From Haliclona indistincta (lineage: Eukaryota; Porifera; Demospongiae; Haplosclerida; Chalinidae), in NCBI GenBank assembly GCA_964017065.1, contig OZ024786.1, positions 14,233,764-14,297,763 of the forward strand: 64,000 nucleotides of DNA, written 5' to 3'. The translations under genes were made by a program, and so were the position numbers. The first letter of the stretch is position 1. Each line of letters begins with the position of its first letter. A model generated the notes under the pieces. The model ran no database searches. It saw only the letters and a program-made list of their open reading frames with translations, and was not told the DNA's origin. Shown here piece after piece: positions 10,797-22,637 of this stretch.

Positions 10797-12000
10797 TGAA
10801 AAAGACCATAACATTAATTATCAATAAGTGCTGTACATGTACGTAAACTATGATATGAATAATTTTCTTTGATGTAATGAGGTATCCAAAGTCACGTATT
10901 TAACTGTGCGTTGGCGGGTGAAAAATGGCGCCACCCCACACTAGGCAGCAAACTAAGCGCCGTTCATCACGCTATTTGTATGTGTTGTGCCATTTCGGGT
11001 AGCTTGCTGGTACAAGAGTGCTGTTTTCTCTCCAGGAAAGTCAAAATCATAGTTCATACTGGTTATAAACCTCGGTTTTCGGTGCGTGTGAATTTGGATT
11101 CCTCCCGCTTCGCTCTCGGTATCCAAATCACCAAATTTTGTCAGTGTCTTGGTAAGATAAATCGTGTTATCAATATCTATCAATTGTCTACACAATGACA
11201 TGAAATTTAATTTCTTACGGTACAGTTAACAACTCTCCTGCCATCTGTGCAGAATCCGTTGCATGGATTTCGCTGAGCGATGCTCGTACACGATATTACA
11301 CCGAGCTGTGCAGCACCGCTGTAAAATCAATTAGTATCATCGCTCGGCGAAATCCATGCAACGGATTCTGCACAGAGCTTGCTGGAGTAGTTTTAGCTTC
11401 GTACGCTTCACATAAGTTAAGAAAATCTCCACAATCGATCGTTCATGGTCGCCACCGGGCGGGCTCGTCTTTCCGCTATGGCTAACGCTACACGGCTGAA
11501 ACTAGACACGATTGAAGTCTATTAATAGACAAGCAAACTGCACTATGCTAGTCCGTCTGTACAAATATCCATGGCTAGAAAATAAAGCGACAAGCTAAAG
11601 TCATGATTCTGGTAATCCACCACTTTAATATTATTCAATATCTGTGGTAATGCTATCATCACTAGGTTGGCTGTGTTGTGTAAACATGTAAGGTAGAAAA
11701 TGTCAAATGCTGTCCTAGGGGGTATATTGACGGTTGCATACTCTTAGGTAATGAACTCTTGCATACGTATGTGAGTTGGCTGAACCCGGGTTCAATGCGG
11801 ATTTGCGAAAACCGGATCTCAGCAGATCGAGTGCGGAAACGATTTATCCGAGTTCAAACCCGAGTAGAACCTGGCTTTGCACGCCAGTGCGAACACATCG
11901 CATATAGACCACAAACACAAGTTGAGTTCAAATGGAGCATTATCATTGCATTAATACAGCAACATTGTAAGAAAAAAGAGGTTTGACTTGATAATAATAT
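10797..12000. other. Spacer with inverted repeat and MITE fragment
   Basis: No gene seen. Perfect-looking 37-bp inverted arms at 11246-11282 and 11338-11374 ('tgtgcagaatccgttgcatg' and its complement) have one or two mismatches. At about 11770-11895 lies a fragment related to the Harbinger-like MITE at 21934-22343, in opposite orientation. Confidence 0.6.
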
Positions 12001-12176
12001 TATGTTATTCCATCTGATGTAACCAGCCAAAAATACCATGAAAGAAATAGGAAAAAACACTACAACATAGTTGATCATGATACATGTGTTGATGTTGGTG
12101 TTTCCATCATGTACAATCTTTGTTTGCTGCCTTAGTTACATTGTTCAACATATCCTTGATCAGTGGAAAGAGAGCT
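12001..12176 (+). promoter_or_regulatory. Upstream block type A, uninterrupted copy
   Basis: Matches the blocks before the leaders at 3593, 3868 and 9807, including 'ccatcatgtacaatctttg'. It is useful as an empty site for the insert at 9401-9733. Confidence 0.45.
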
Positions 12177-13126
12177 ATGGCTACTAAACTAGTCTGTCTA
12201 CTGATCAGCTCTTACCTGCTGTTGGCTGGTGACTATCATGTAGTGAGTGGGTTCACTCCAGTCACCTACTCTTCTCAGAGCTCTACTGAAGAATGTGGTC
12301 AGAGTGACACTCTACAAGATGACCAGTTGATGGCAGTAATCAATCAGGTCCGTCAACGGCTAGGTCCTCCAGGATGCAACCCTCCTCGAAACAGATCTTG
12401 TCAGGAGATTCTCTACTGCTTCTCATCAGCTCCCTCAGGCTACCACGATATACGTGTTCCCAATGGCTCACTAGTACAGGTCTACTGTGACATGGAGGGG
12501 ACCATGTTAATATGTCACAGGATGGTGCCAGTTGCCCTCAAGGACTGACACAAAAAGTCAGGTCTCAATTAACACTATGCGGACTGAATGCTGCTGGTTG
12601 TCATGGAACAATGTTCTCTGCACTAGGTCTCAGCTACTCACGAGTGTGTGGCCAGCTACGAGGATACCAGTTTGGTGGTACTGATGCATTCTATAGTTCA
12701 CCTTCTAATGGTCTAAACTCACATTATGTTGATGGAGCATCCATCACGTATGATACTGCTGCGCCGAAACACATTTGGACATATGCTGCTGCACTGGCTC
12801 TTGAGGATTCTTGCAGTACTTGTCTATGTCCCTGCAATACAGGCAGCACTATTCAGCCTCCGCCATTCGTTGGTAGTGACTACTACTGTGAGACTGGTAA
12901 CAATATGAACGGTGAATCAACTACTTTCTTCCACAATGATCCTCTGTGGGATGGGCAGCAGTGTGTTGGTGTGGAGGCTCCCTGCTGTAGTCACCCCAAC
13001 ATGCCATGGTTCATCAAGACACTCGGTGAGACCACCACTGAGGATATTCAGCTGAGACTGTGCCAGAATAGTGGAGTTTCCCATGAAGAAACTCTACTGC
13101 AGTTAATATCATTGTATGTATACTGA
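12177..13126 (+). pseudogene. Array protein copy 6, broken by a 37-bp deletion
   Basis: Start codon, leader and subdomain-A start are intact through VYCDMEGT. Between 'gaggggacc' and 'atgttaatatg' 37 bases present in all other full copies are missing (junction about 12504). This removes the CGGQGGWMRVA segment and shifts the frame; the first frame stops at 12548. The second part is open from 12512 to 13126 and keeps all other family landmarks, with loops FYSSPSNGLNSH, CSTCLCPCN and MNGESTTFF. Two cytosines flank the break, so microhomology-mediated deletion or a sequencing error are both possible. Confidence 0.85.
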
Positions 13127-13532
13127 CATCAACAGTTATCACGCACTGTTATTATAGCATTTCTCAGATATTTTGTTATCCTTTGTCGGGCAAAAGTTCT
13201 CATGCTTCCTCAGACTCTTAGCCAGCTTTAAAAGGAGGTGGTTAGAATTGAAAAAGTGGACCAGCATCCACAGATATGCCAGTAAATATTCAGCTACCAG
13301 GCTATTTCAATTTTTATTCAAGCCATAAAAATTGGTAGGTAGCCAAGAATCCAGTCACAGATATTATGCAGATGTAGTCATAGCATCCTTTTTCCATCAC
13401 GTAGCAATATGCAAGTCTAGTGAAAAATAGATCAGATTCTAGTGGTATTTTGATTGGCTTAAGATTGTAATTGTAATGCGGATTCTAATGTGGATTGTAA
13501 TGTCTCACTATGAGATGAGCTGTCATAACAGT

Positions 13533-13690
13533 TTGTTCACAAACACACTATTTACATCCTACAGCAAGAGCACACCAGCACATGTTCACAAACACAGTAT
13601 TTACATCCTACAGCAAGAGCACACCAGCACATGTTCACAAACACACTATTTACATCCTACAGCAAGTGCACACCAGCACATGTTCACAAG
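13533..13690. repeat. 49-bp minisatellite, short array
   Basis: About three units of the same 49-bp repeat as at 5774-6664. The flanks match too ('atgagatgagctgtcataac' on the left, 'ctattctgtaaca' on the right), so the spacer was duplicated and the array then expanded or contracted in one copy. Confidence 0.9.
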
Positions 13691-15099
13691 TTGTAGAAAA
13701 CATAGCTATTCTGTAACAATTGAATGACAGCATGGTATGGGATAGGAAGCTAAAATTTCCTGCAAATCAAATGTATTACGTGACGTCACGTCGAGGTGGT
13801 CGATGCGTATTACCGCGCGTACCAATGATTGCTAATTAGAAGCAGATGAGCGCGCTGTAGTTTTTTTGCCTGTACAGCTTTCTTTAGCTGTCTTTGGCCT
13901 ATTCTAGTGCATTGGTTTATTGTTGAAGAATGCATGTTTCATACTACCGGCCTTGAATGGATACCAGTACTGGCACCTCATGGCAAACAGAAGATTTGTG
14001 AGTGTAATAGCGGATTACAGATCTGTATACACAAATTCTCGAAGAGGCAAAGGTTCTATGACTTGAATTTGGTACCAATACAAAGCCATTAGTCATCTGA
14101 ACCAGTTAGTACGTTGCCAAGAAGTATACTTTATCTGCTATAGACACGAACTCATCTCCGTTGGTCAGGATTTTGTATACACAAATTCTCCATACTGGCT
14201 GGATCAATGGCGCTTTGTAAGCTCTAAACCAGCAATACATACCCTACGATGTGTACTGGGCTGGATATCCAGACAACTAGCCGTTCTTTGACCATGTAAA
14301 AAAGCGAAGTCTTGGCTGTGCTATCAGAGATTCTCCGTTTATAAAACACGGAGAGTAAGAACATGGAAAATGTAATCGTCATGTGACGTCAGAGTAATGA
14401 GCATAGACCACCCAATTGACTGCGGCTTCCTATCCTGTACTGTTGTATCTATGCTGACAATAAAGACCGTGACACACAACGCAAGCAAAACGTTACTGCA
14501 ACAAAATGGTTGCACAATAGAACATTGTACATTTTGCGCAACTTTGCTGTTTCCAAGTTGCAACAAAGTGATTGTCTTAAATCAACAAAATCATCATTTT
14601 TGTAAAAATTATCATAAATAAAATTATTATTACTACTAGGAACTTTACGAGAGAGCATACCACAATTTTGTCTACTACCCATGCAACAAAAATCAGACTA
14701 CTGAAAACCGTAAAGAATCTATAATCGTTTGAAAAAGTAATCTACTCTGGTTTGACCATTGAATTTACCTTAAACGAAAAACCCGTCTGTTTGTCCGACG
14801 CCATGACTGTCTTTCGGCTCGTTTGGTTGGTGTACAGGGTTTTGCAGGTTGCTTGACTAAACAATTTCCTGTTAGCGAACATAGCGCATGCCCATATAGC
14901 GTGTTTCCAGCTAACTTTAATAATCATACAGGAAATGTAAAAAGGTTTAATAAAAACTGAAAAGTGTGACACTTGCAAAAGATACTTGTAAAAAGTAAAA
15001 GTCCCAAGTACCTTATGGTCGCCTGGGCTACAAAAATTCCTCTTTCAACATTAACACAATTAGAAAAGTGTCTTACTTTGTAGCACCACTGTTCAAGCT
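13691..15099. other. Spacer without recognised gene
   Basis: The left part continues the duplicated spacer seen after 6664 ('gggataggaagctaaaattt', 'ttaccgcgcgtaccaatgat'). The rest carries only short ORFs with no family signal. A trace of the 'aaaagtcccaagta' element end lies near 14985-15015. Confidence 0.5.
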
Positions 15100-15213
15100 A
15101 TGGCTACTAAACTAGTCTGTCTACTGATCAGCTCTTACCTGCTGTTGGCTGGTGACTATCATGTAGTGAGTGGGTTCACTCCAGTCACCTACTCTTCTCA
15201 GAGCTCTACTTAG
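15100..15213 (+). pseudogene. Solitary leader fragment (copy 7)
   Basis: Exactly the first 37 codons of the family (through SSQSST) followed immediately by TAG. Homology ends at the stop. No fibrinogen-like segment follows. It would encode a 37-aa peptide that is almost all signal sequence. Confidence 0.8.
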
Positions 15214-15339
15214 TTTTATTTGTGTTTTCCATAATAAGTTAGTCTGAGATTATTTGCTGTAATTAATTTTTTAGTAATTAAAAAAAACAGTAATTTTAGT
15301 AAAAATTATGTTTGTATTCTGTCACAAAAACTTGCATCA

Positions 15340-15723
15340 TGTCACTACACTTGTATCTTAGTTCCGTGTCATAATCTTTTCAATCAAACTCTACACAAGT
15401 ATCTTAGTTCCTTGTGATAATAATTATACAAACACTACACAAGTATCTTAGTTCCTTGTGATAATAATTATACATACACTACACAAGTATCTTAGTTCCT
15501 TGTGATAATAATTATACATACACTACACAAGTATCTTAGTTCCTTGTGATAATAATTATACAAACACTACACAAGTATCTTAGTTCCTTGTGATAATTAT
15601 ACAAACACTACACAAGTATCTTAGTTCCTTGTGATAATAATTATACATACACTACACAAGTATCTTAGTTCCTTGTGATAATAATTATACATACACTACA
15701 CAAGTATCTTAGTTCCTTGTGAT
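15340..15723. repeat. 44-bp minisatellite, about 8 units
   Basis: Unit contains 'cacaagtatcttagttcctt' followed by 'gtgataataattatac'. A related, more degenerate array with variable spacers occupies about 19399-19905. The two arrays are in spacers that share further flanking sequence ('tctataatggcttctgg'). Confidence 0.9.
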
Positions 15724-15957
15724 ATGAAGCACCAAAGGTGCAGATGCCTCGGTGGAATGCCACAAGCAGCGAGATAGCATCCACGCTTACTGATTGGTCA
15801 ACATCATTTAGCCGTGGTCTAACATGAAATTAAAGCAATCTATAATGGCTTCTGGATAATTTTAACGAAAATGCCTTTGCTAGCCAGCTACTACTCAAGT
15901 CATTAAAACTATTTTATCAGAACATTTCTACATCATGAGGCTTGTAGCATCTTATAG

Positions 15958-16418
15958 ATGACTTCGGTGTGAACTCTCACCTCATTAAACGCGAGGCGAT
16001 CTTGGTAGGCGTGCCTAGGTCGAGCGTTTGAGTTACACCCCTTTGGGGTCAGTTCTGCCTTCTTTCGTGTGGTAAAGCAAGAAAACTATAAAATCAGAGG
16101 CCTGGGTTGCTTGAAGAGCGATTACTACTCCCAAACTGCAGATCTGAGGCCTGAAGAGCGATTGCTACACCCAAAAGCCACGCCTGTAATACGGCGTGGC
16201 TTTTGGGTATAGCCGCCGCTCATCAGGCCTCAGATTTATAGTTTGGGAGTAGTAATCGCTCTTCAAGCAACCCAGGCCTCTGATTTTATAGTTTCTTGCT
16301 TTACCACACGAAAGAAGGCAGAACTGACCCCAAAGGGGTGTAACTCAAACGCTCGACCTAGGCACGCCTACCAAGATCGCCTCGCGTTTAATGAGGTGAG
16401 AGTTCACACCAAAGTCAT
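15958..16418. mobile_element. Foldback element, 461 bp
   Basis: Long inverted arms begin 'atgacttcggtgtgaactct' and end with the near-perfect complement. The centre near 16170-16205 is a further hairpin ('acccaaaagccacgcc'). TATAG flanks both sides (15953-15957 and 16420-16424). The related spacer at about 20065-20120 reads through without it ('catcttatag' then 'gaaaccggc'), acting as an empty site. Confidence 0.8.
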
Positions 16419-16669
16419 CTATAGAAACTGGCTTACACATGAAATGTTGTAAGGCTTCAGTTTCATAATTAACACTTGTTAAACTAACTTTTATTGATGC
16501 GTGATCAATTTTAGTGCAAAGTACAACCGCAATGCTGTTGTTCTTGGCTCAATAGATATGTACCATACCTTGTACATCAACATATTAATCGTACACCTGT
16601 TTCCTTTCAATGTTTCGACTATTCTTTTCTTTACAGCATAATCATCTAATAGTCGCTTAACAAAGAGCT

Positions 16670-17650
16670 ATGGCTACTAAACTAGTCTGTCTACTGATCA
16701 GCTCTTACCTGCTGTTGGCTGGTGACTATCATGTAGTGAGTGGGTTCACTCCAGTCACCTACTCTTCTCAGAGCTCTATTGAATGCGGTCTTCAAGATGA
16801 CCAGTTGATGGAAGCACTCAGCAAGATCCATCAGGAGCTAGGTCCTCCAGGATGCAACCCTCCACGAAACAGATCTTGTCAGGAGATTCTCTACTGCTTC
16901 CCATCAGCTCCCTCAGGCTACCACGAGATACGTGTTCCCAATGGCTCACTAGTACAGGTCTACTGTGACATGGAGGGGACCAACTGTGGAGAACAAGGAG
17001 GCTGGATGAGAGTGGCCCATGTTAATATGTCACAGGATGGTGCCAGATGCCCTCAAGGACTGACACAGAAGACCATGTCAGGACTGACTCTCTGTGGACA
17101 GAGTGCTGCTGGTTGTGAAGGAACATTGTTCTCTGCACTAGGTCTCAGCTACTCACGAGTGTGTGGCCAGCTACGAGGATACCAGTTTAGTACCACTGAT
17201 GCATTCTTTACTTATCTTCGTTCGCCTTCAACTGGTCTAAGTACACCTTATGTTGATGGAGCATCCATCACATATGATACTGCTGCGCCAAAACACATCT
17301 GGACATATGCTACTGGACTGGCTCTTGACGATTCTTGCAGTACTTGTCTATGTCCCTGCAATACAGGCAGCGCTATTCAGCCTCCGCCGTTTGTTGGTAG
17401 TGACTACTACTGTGAGACTGGTAACAATATGAACAGTACAGCAAATGGTTTCTTTATCAATGATCCTCTGTGGGATGGGCAGCAGTGTGATGGTGTGGAG
17501 GCTCCCTGCTGTACTCACCCCAACATGCCATGGTTCATCAAGACACTCGGTGAGACCACCACTGAGGATATTCAGCTGAGAATGTGCCAGAATGGTGGAG
17601 TTGCCATTGAACAAACTCTACTGCAGTTAATATCATTGTATATATACTGA
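16670..17650 (+). CDS. Secreted fibrinogen-like array protein, copy 8
   Basis: Intact 326-aa ORF, preceded by the type B upstream block. It has a shorter linker after the leader (SSIECGLQDDQ, lacking the HSDP/QSDP insert). Subdomain-A block and C-terminal landmarks are complete. The first variable loop is unusually different: FFTYLRSPSTGLSTP in place of Asn-rich versions, related to the loop of the broken copy at 12177. The cysteine loop is CSTCLCPCN, and the loop before LWDGQQC is MNSTANGFFIN. It has CDGVEAP where most have CVGVEAP, and ends LYIY. Confidence 0.9.
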   Translation: MATKLVCLLISSYLLLAGDYHVVSGFTPVTYSSQSSIECGLQDDQLMEALSKIHQELGPPGCNPPRNRSCQEILYCFPSAPSGYHEIRVPNGSLVQVYCDMEGTNCGEQGGWMRVAHVNMSQDGARCPQGLTQKTMSGLTLCGQSAAGCEGTLFSALGLSYSRVCGQLRGYQFSTTDAFFTYLRSPSTGLSTPYVDGASITYDTAAPKHIWTYATGLALDDSCSTCLCPCNTGSAIQPPPFVGSDYYCETGNNMNSTANGFFINDPLWDGQQCDGVEAPCCTHPNMPWFIKTLGETTTEDIQLRMCQNGGVAIEQTLLQLISLYIY

Positions 17651-17771
17651 CACAAAAAAAACACTAAAATTAGCTGTTGTCAATTGCACACATTATTTCA
17701 GTACCTATCAGCATTATTTAGTCATTCCAGTAGTTCATTAGCTACGTCATTTTACTGAATATTCACTTCAA

Positions 17772-18007
17772 ACAAGGGCTTCAAATTAGCACTAGCCCGA
17801 GGCTAGTAAAATTTAGCTTGGGCTAGTAAAATGTACAGGTTGGTAGCCCAGCTGGCTAGAGATACTTGTAGACTTACTGCAGAATTTGACTAGAAGCAAG
17901 TTCAAAAAAGCATAAAATAATTTCTAGAAACTGTTTTGGGCTAGTTATAATTAAGTTTACTAGCCCTGCTGGCTAAAATTTAAAAGAAGTTAATTTGAAG
18001 CCCTGAA
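17772..18007. mobile_element. hAT-like MITE, about 235 bp
   Basis: Inverted ends 'gggcttcaaattagc' and 'gttaatttgaagccc'. The flanks carry an imperfect 8-base duplication of the type ActTCAAA / AgtTCAAA, consistent with hAT. Inside, 'ggctagtaaaat' motifs recur on both strands. No ORF. Confidence 0.6.
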
Positions 18008-19398
18008 GTTCAAACATTTACTGAGCACTACAAACAATAAAATCTGCTGTCATTTATTGCTCGCAACAGCGGTGCACTTCTATTGTCTGCTCAACACATT
18101 AGTTCCAATCTTGAATGTACAAACAATAAGTAATACCGTATAGCGAGAAACTTTCGCGAATTTCACGAATTACAGGCTATTCTCAAAAATATTATTCTTG
18201 CACATTCGCGAAAGTTTTCTCCCCCGAAAATTTCCGGTATTCACAATCAAACTTTTCTGATCGCCAGTGTTCTAATAAACGGGTTCGGAGCACCGAGGTT
18301 ACACTGTAGTGTAAGTGGCTGTTGTGAGACTAGCATTAAAACAAACAGCCATAAAAGCCTACTAGTACTAGGCATGTGTGGGCGCCCTTATTCCGTTGTA
18401 ATCACCAGTGGTTTAGTATATCAGCATCAACGAGTGAACAGCTTTTGCGGCAAATTTTAAGAACAGCATCCACTAGCTGTTAGTTGAAGTCGAGAGCAGG
18501 GACCGAGAGCATACTGCTTGTTAGAAAAATATCGTTCACTAGTTATGCAGTGAAATGTCTGTAAAGACGCCACAAAATCAAGCGAGTTTAGGCCTGTTTG
18601 CCTGTAATTCGAGCTATGTTTCTCAGTAGCCGAGTAAACAGATTCGGGCACTCGAGGAAGTCTTAGAGCACTACTAGATACTACTTTCGCTATCTGCCAT
18701 CGACCCGTTTGAGAGAATTTTGGTGCAAGAAAGTGCGTTTTTATTCGTATTCGTTTTGCCCGCTACCAGACGGCGCGTTCTATCTGCTGCTTGCTTATTT
18801 TACCTTTGGAGAACAACTTATTTTGGCGCATCGAATGATAGTCTGCACAATGCTATAGCATGTTTCTTTTCGCTGTTACAGACGTTCATATTCTGTGAAT
18901 ATCAGTTAGCTCAAACGGGTAACCGTCACCTTAAGGTAACAAGGAGCCCATGGTTAACCCTTCAAGTTCAAGACTAGTGCTGTGATCACCGCTGATATAC
19001 AAAATCAACTGACGCCCACTTCCTTTCACATCAGACTTGCTAGGCAACTATAGTTGCCCGTCAGTTAAAGAAGCGTTACTGTAGCAGTGTGTTTACACAC
19101 AGTGTAGATAATGTCTTTTTAACTTCCAAATAAACAAAAACGAGAGATTTTTGAGTTATAATATTTGTTGAGCAGCAAGAGATGATTAAACAAATCACTC
19201 ACACAATGTGCCCAAAACATTTAACACTAGCATGAGTGTTGCCCAGCAACAAGGAAATTAACTAGTTATAACATGAATGTTACATTTGCATTAAGATCAT
19301 ACAATGCAAACTTAAGGCAGTGACAACCTCAACAAATGCAGACAAGTCGAAAAACAATGGTTTCCTCTTTCCATATTGAAACTAACAAGATCACACAA

Positions 19399-19905
19399 AC
19401 ACAAGTATCTTAGTTCCTTGTGATGATATGTTCAATAAAACATTACACAAGTATCTTAGTTCCTTGTGATAATAAAACACTACACAAGTATCTTAGTTCC
19501 TTATGATGATATGTTCAATAAAACACTACACAAGTATCTTAGTTCCTTGTGATAATATTATGTTCAATAGAACACTACACAAGTATCTTAGTTCCTTGTG
19601 ATCTTAGTTTTTATGATAATATTTTCAATGAAACACTACACAAGTATCTTAGTTCCTTGTGATCTTAGTTTTTTATGATAATATTTCAATGAAACACTAC
19701 ACAAGTATCTTAGCTCCTTGTGATATTAGTTCCTTGTGATTAATAACATTATGTTCAATAAACACTACACAAGTATCTTAGTTCCTTGTGATCGTAGTTT
19801 CTTGTGATAAAATAACACTACACAAGTATCTTAGTTCCTTGTGATCGTAGTTTCTTGTGATAATATAACACTACACAAGTATCTTAGTTCCTTGTGATAA
19901 CATTC
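19399..19905. repeat. Degenerate minisatellite related to the 44-bp array
   Basis: About ten occurrences of 'cacaagtatcttagttcc' separated by spacers of varying length such as 'ttcaataaaacacta'. It is less regular than the array at 15340-15723. Confidence 0.85.
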
Positions 19906-20820
19906 TCAATTAAACACATATTGAGGTATGGCAACTAGCTAATATCATGAAATAAAAGCAATCTATAATGGATGGCTTCTGGAATAATTATCCGACTATT
20001 TAACCCCTTTGCTAGCTAGCTATTACTCAAGTCATTGTAACTTTTATCAGAAAATTTCTAAATCATGAGGCTAGTACCATCTTATAGCTCATGAAACCGG
20101 CTTTCATATGAAATGTTGTAAAGTTTCAGTTAAATCAGTTTCATAATTTATTAATTAACATGTCATTAAACTTTGATCTACGGTTATGAGAGTTGTGACG
20201 TAGTTCATAGGCAGTTATTAAGACTCTGAATATTTAAGTCATTGTGTATTGGACTAGTGTGTTACTTCTCCTGCCATACCAAACATTATTGACTACAAAA
20301 GTTAGCTAATTTACATAACTGACAGTATGTAAATTTAAAAAAAAGATGTGTTATGTCAAATATCTCATGAGCAAAAGGTGTATAAACATAGACTATCTTA
20401 CTAATGTTTTATGATACACTAATTGCAACTAACTGCTGAATAGTGAGTAAGCATTAGCTAATGCATGGCGGGAGAGCTGCACTATGGGTATATCATAACT
20501 GCTGAGGAATAATATTATACCCCGTAGTGCACCTCCCACCATGCATTAACAGCTTTGTTTTGTGGGAAGTGATAAGATGAATGGTGCCATTGATACCATG
20601 GTAACAATTGCCGTCATTGGTCACTCCCATGGATTATTCAATCTCAACTTGGCTGGGTTGTATTTGACGCATCATGGTAAATAAGCACGAAATTTTACGC
20701 TTTGACTAGGACACGTCCTATGTGATAACTGTTGGTTGCTACATGCGATATGGTTGCTATGCGTGATACAGGAAATATCTTGTGGTCGGCACTTCTCATC
20801 TTATGGCTTCCCATGTAACG

Positions 20821-21810
20821 ATGGCTACTAAACTAGTCTGTCTACTGATCAGCTCTTACCTGCTGTTGGCTGGTGACTATCATGTAGTGAGTGGGTTCAC
20901 TCCAGTCACCTACTCTTCTCAGAGCTCTACTGCAGAATGTGGTCACAGTGACCCTCTACAAGATGACCAGTTGTTGGAAGAACTCAGCAAGATCCATCAG
21001 GAGCTAGGTCCTCCAGGATGCACCCCTCCTCGAAACAGATCTTGTCAGGATATTCTCCACTGCTTCCCATCAGCTCCCTCAGGCTACCACGAGATACGTG
21101 TTCCCAATGGCTCACTAGTACAGGTCTACTGTGACATGGAGGGGACCAACTGTGGAGGACAAGGAGGCTGGATGAGAGTGGCCCATGTTAATATGTCACA
21201 GGATGATGCCAGTTGCCCTCAAGGACTGACAGGAAAAGTCAAGTCAGGACTGACTCTCTGTGGACAGAGTGCTCCTGGTTGTCAAGGAGCATTGTTCTCT
21301 GCACTAGGTTTCAGCTACTCACGAGTGTGTGGTCAGCTACGAGGATACCAGTTTGGTACAACTAATGCATTTGGTCCTTATATTATCAATAAAAGTTTTC
21401 AACTGAATCAAACCTATGTTGATGGAGCATCCATCACATACGATACTAGACCACCTAAACACATCTGGACATATGCTACTGGAAGAATGCTTGGTTTTGG
21501 CATTTTTGCATGTCCATGCAATTCAGGCAGTACTGCTCAGGTTCCTCCCTTTGTTGGTAGTGACTACTACTGTGAGACTGGTAACAATGATAATACGCCA
21601 CACAATTCTTTCTTTCCCAATGATCCTCTGTGGGATGGACAGCAGTGTGTTGGTGTGGAGGCTCCCTGCTGTACTCACCCCAACATGCCATGGTTCATCA
21701 AGACACTCGGTGAGACCACCACTGAGGATATTCAGCTGAGACTGTGTAACAATGAAGGAATTGCTGATGAGGAAACTCTACTGCAGTTGATATCATTGTA
21801 TGTATACTGA
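20821..21810 (+). CDS. Secreted fibrinogen-like array protein, copy 9
   Basis: Intact 329-aa ORF from the family start MATKLVC. An in-frame ATG 39 bases upstream is less likely because it would precede the signal peptide with polar residues. All landmarks are present. Variable loops are FGPYIINKSFQLNQ, a two-cysteine loop FACPCNSGS, and DNTPHNSFF. Position-specific changes include GKVKSGLTLCGQ and GFSYSRVCGQ. Its upstream region does not match the other upstream blocks I recognised. Confidence 0.9.
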   Translation: MATKLVCLLISSYLLLAGDYHVVSGFTPVTYSSQSSTAECGHSDPLQDDQLLEELSKIHQELGPPGCTPPRNRSCQDILHCFPSAPSGYHEIRVPNGSLVQVYCDMEGTNCGGQGGWMRVAHVNMSQDDASCPQGLTGKVKSGLTLCGQSAPGCQGALFSALGFSYSRVCGQLRGYQFGTTNAFGPYIINKSFQLNQTYVDGASITYDTRPPKHIWTYATGRMLGFGIFACPCNSGSTAQVPPFVGSDYYCETGNNDNTPHNSFFPNDPLWDGQQCVGVEAPCCTHPNMPWFIKTLGETTTEDIQLRLCNNEGIADEETLLQLISLYVY

Positions 21811-21933
21811 AACAATCAATGTCTACACTGAAAGTAGCTGTTCTCAAATGCACACATTACTTCAGTACCTATATCAGCATTATTTGTTTAACATTTATTA
21901 TATACATGCTATAAACAATAGTTATCGAGTCTA

Positions 21934-22343
21934 AAGGCCTGTCCGCACTGGCGTGCGAACCCGGGTTCAACCCAGGTTGAACTCGGATAGATCGCGTCCG
22001 CACTCGATCTGCAGAGATCCGGTTTTGGCGAATCTGGGTTGAACCCGGGTTAAGCCAACCCACATGCGTATGTGGGTTGAACTGGGTTGAAACTGGGTTC
22101 GCCTAAGCACCGCCACGTGTACGCGCACTAGAGACGTTCCCTGAGCGCTCAAGCGCTAGAGAAAGACTTACTTTGTCAAGAAGCTCTCGTGCTAGTGCTA
22201 TAAACGCTACCTTAGACTGCCGCATGGACCTAACTCGCATCAATCCAGGTCGGGTGCGGACGCGCTAACCGAGTTCAACCCGGGTGAGTCGGGTTTGATT
22301 TTAACCCGGATTCGACCCGGGTTGTCAGTGCGGACACGGCTTA
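21934..22343. mobile_element. PIF/Harbinger-like MITE
   Basis: Inverted ends 'ggcctgtccgcactgg' and 'cagtgcggacacggct' with TAA on both sides. The interior is rich in 'aacccgggttcaaccc' motifs in both orientations. Three-base TWA targets and GGCC-type ends suggest Harbinger, though no transposase is present. A related fragment lies at about 11770-11895. Confidence 0.6.
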
Positions 22344-22637
22344 ATGGTCATCATAATCTACCTACCTGCTAATCTTCATCCCTTTTGACTCTGTAAAACT
22401 TTCAATTTTCTTGTTCATGTCCTGTTTTGTTCAAATAGCATTACTTAGTCTGTCATTTTGCTGGCAAAGTAATTTTAGTAAAAACTATGTCACAAAAGTT
22501 TGCATTCTGTCAAAAGAATGCTAACAGAATGTTGAATATAAACAACTGATAATCACTACAGAGATAAAAAGTGATTGACAGTTTCCTCATTACAACACTG
22601 TATCTTACTTCGAAACATCACAGTTGGATAGAGAGCA

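Larger units (their letters stand above)
17651..20820. other. Long spacer with MITEs and repeats, no gene
   Basis: A small TIR element lies at about 17772-18007 and a second fragment with 'accgtatagcgagaaa' at about 18136-18240. Piggybac empty site at 19312-19315. The degenerate 'cacaagtatcttagttcc' array fills 19399-19905. An inverted repeat pairs about 20455-20495 with 20515-20552. The region 18240-19300 has only short ORFs that I cannot support. Confidence 0.55.

Noticed and set aside
18720..18977. Hydrophobic 85-codon ORF
   Set aside because: No family signal, no splice context, and it lies in a repeat-rich spacer.
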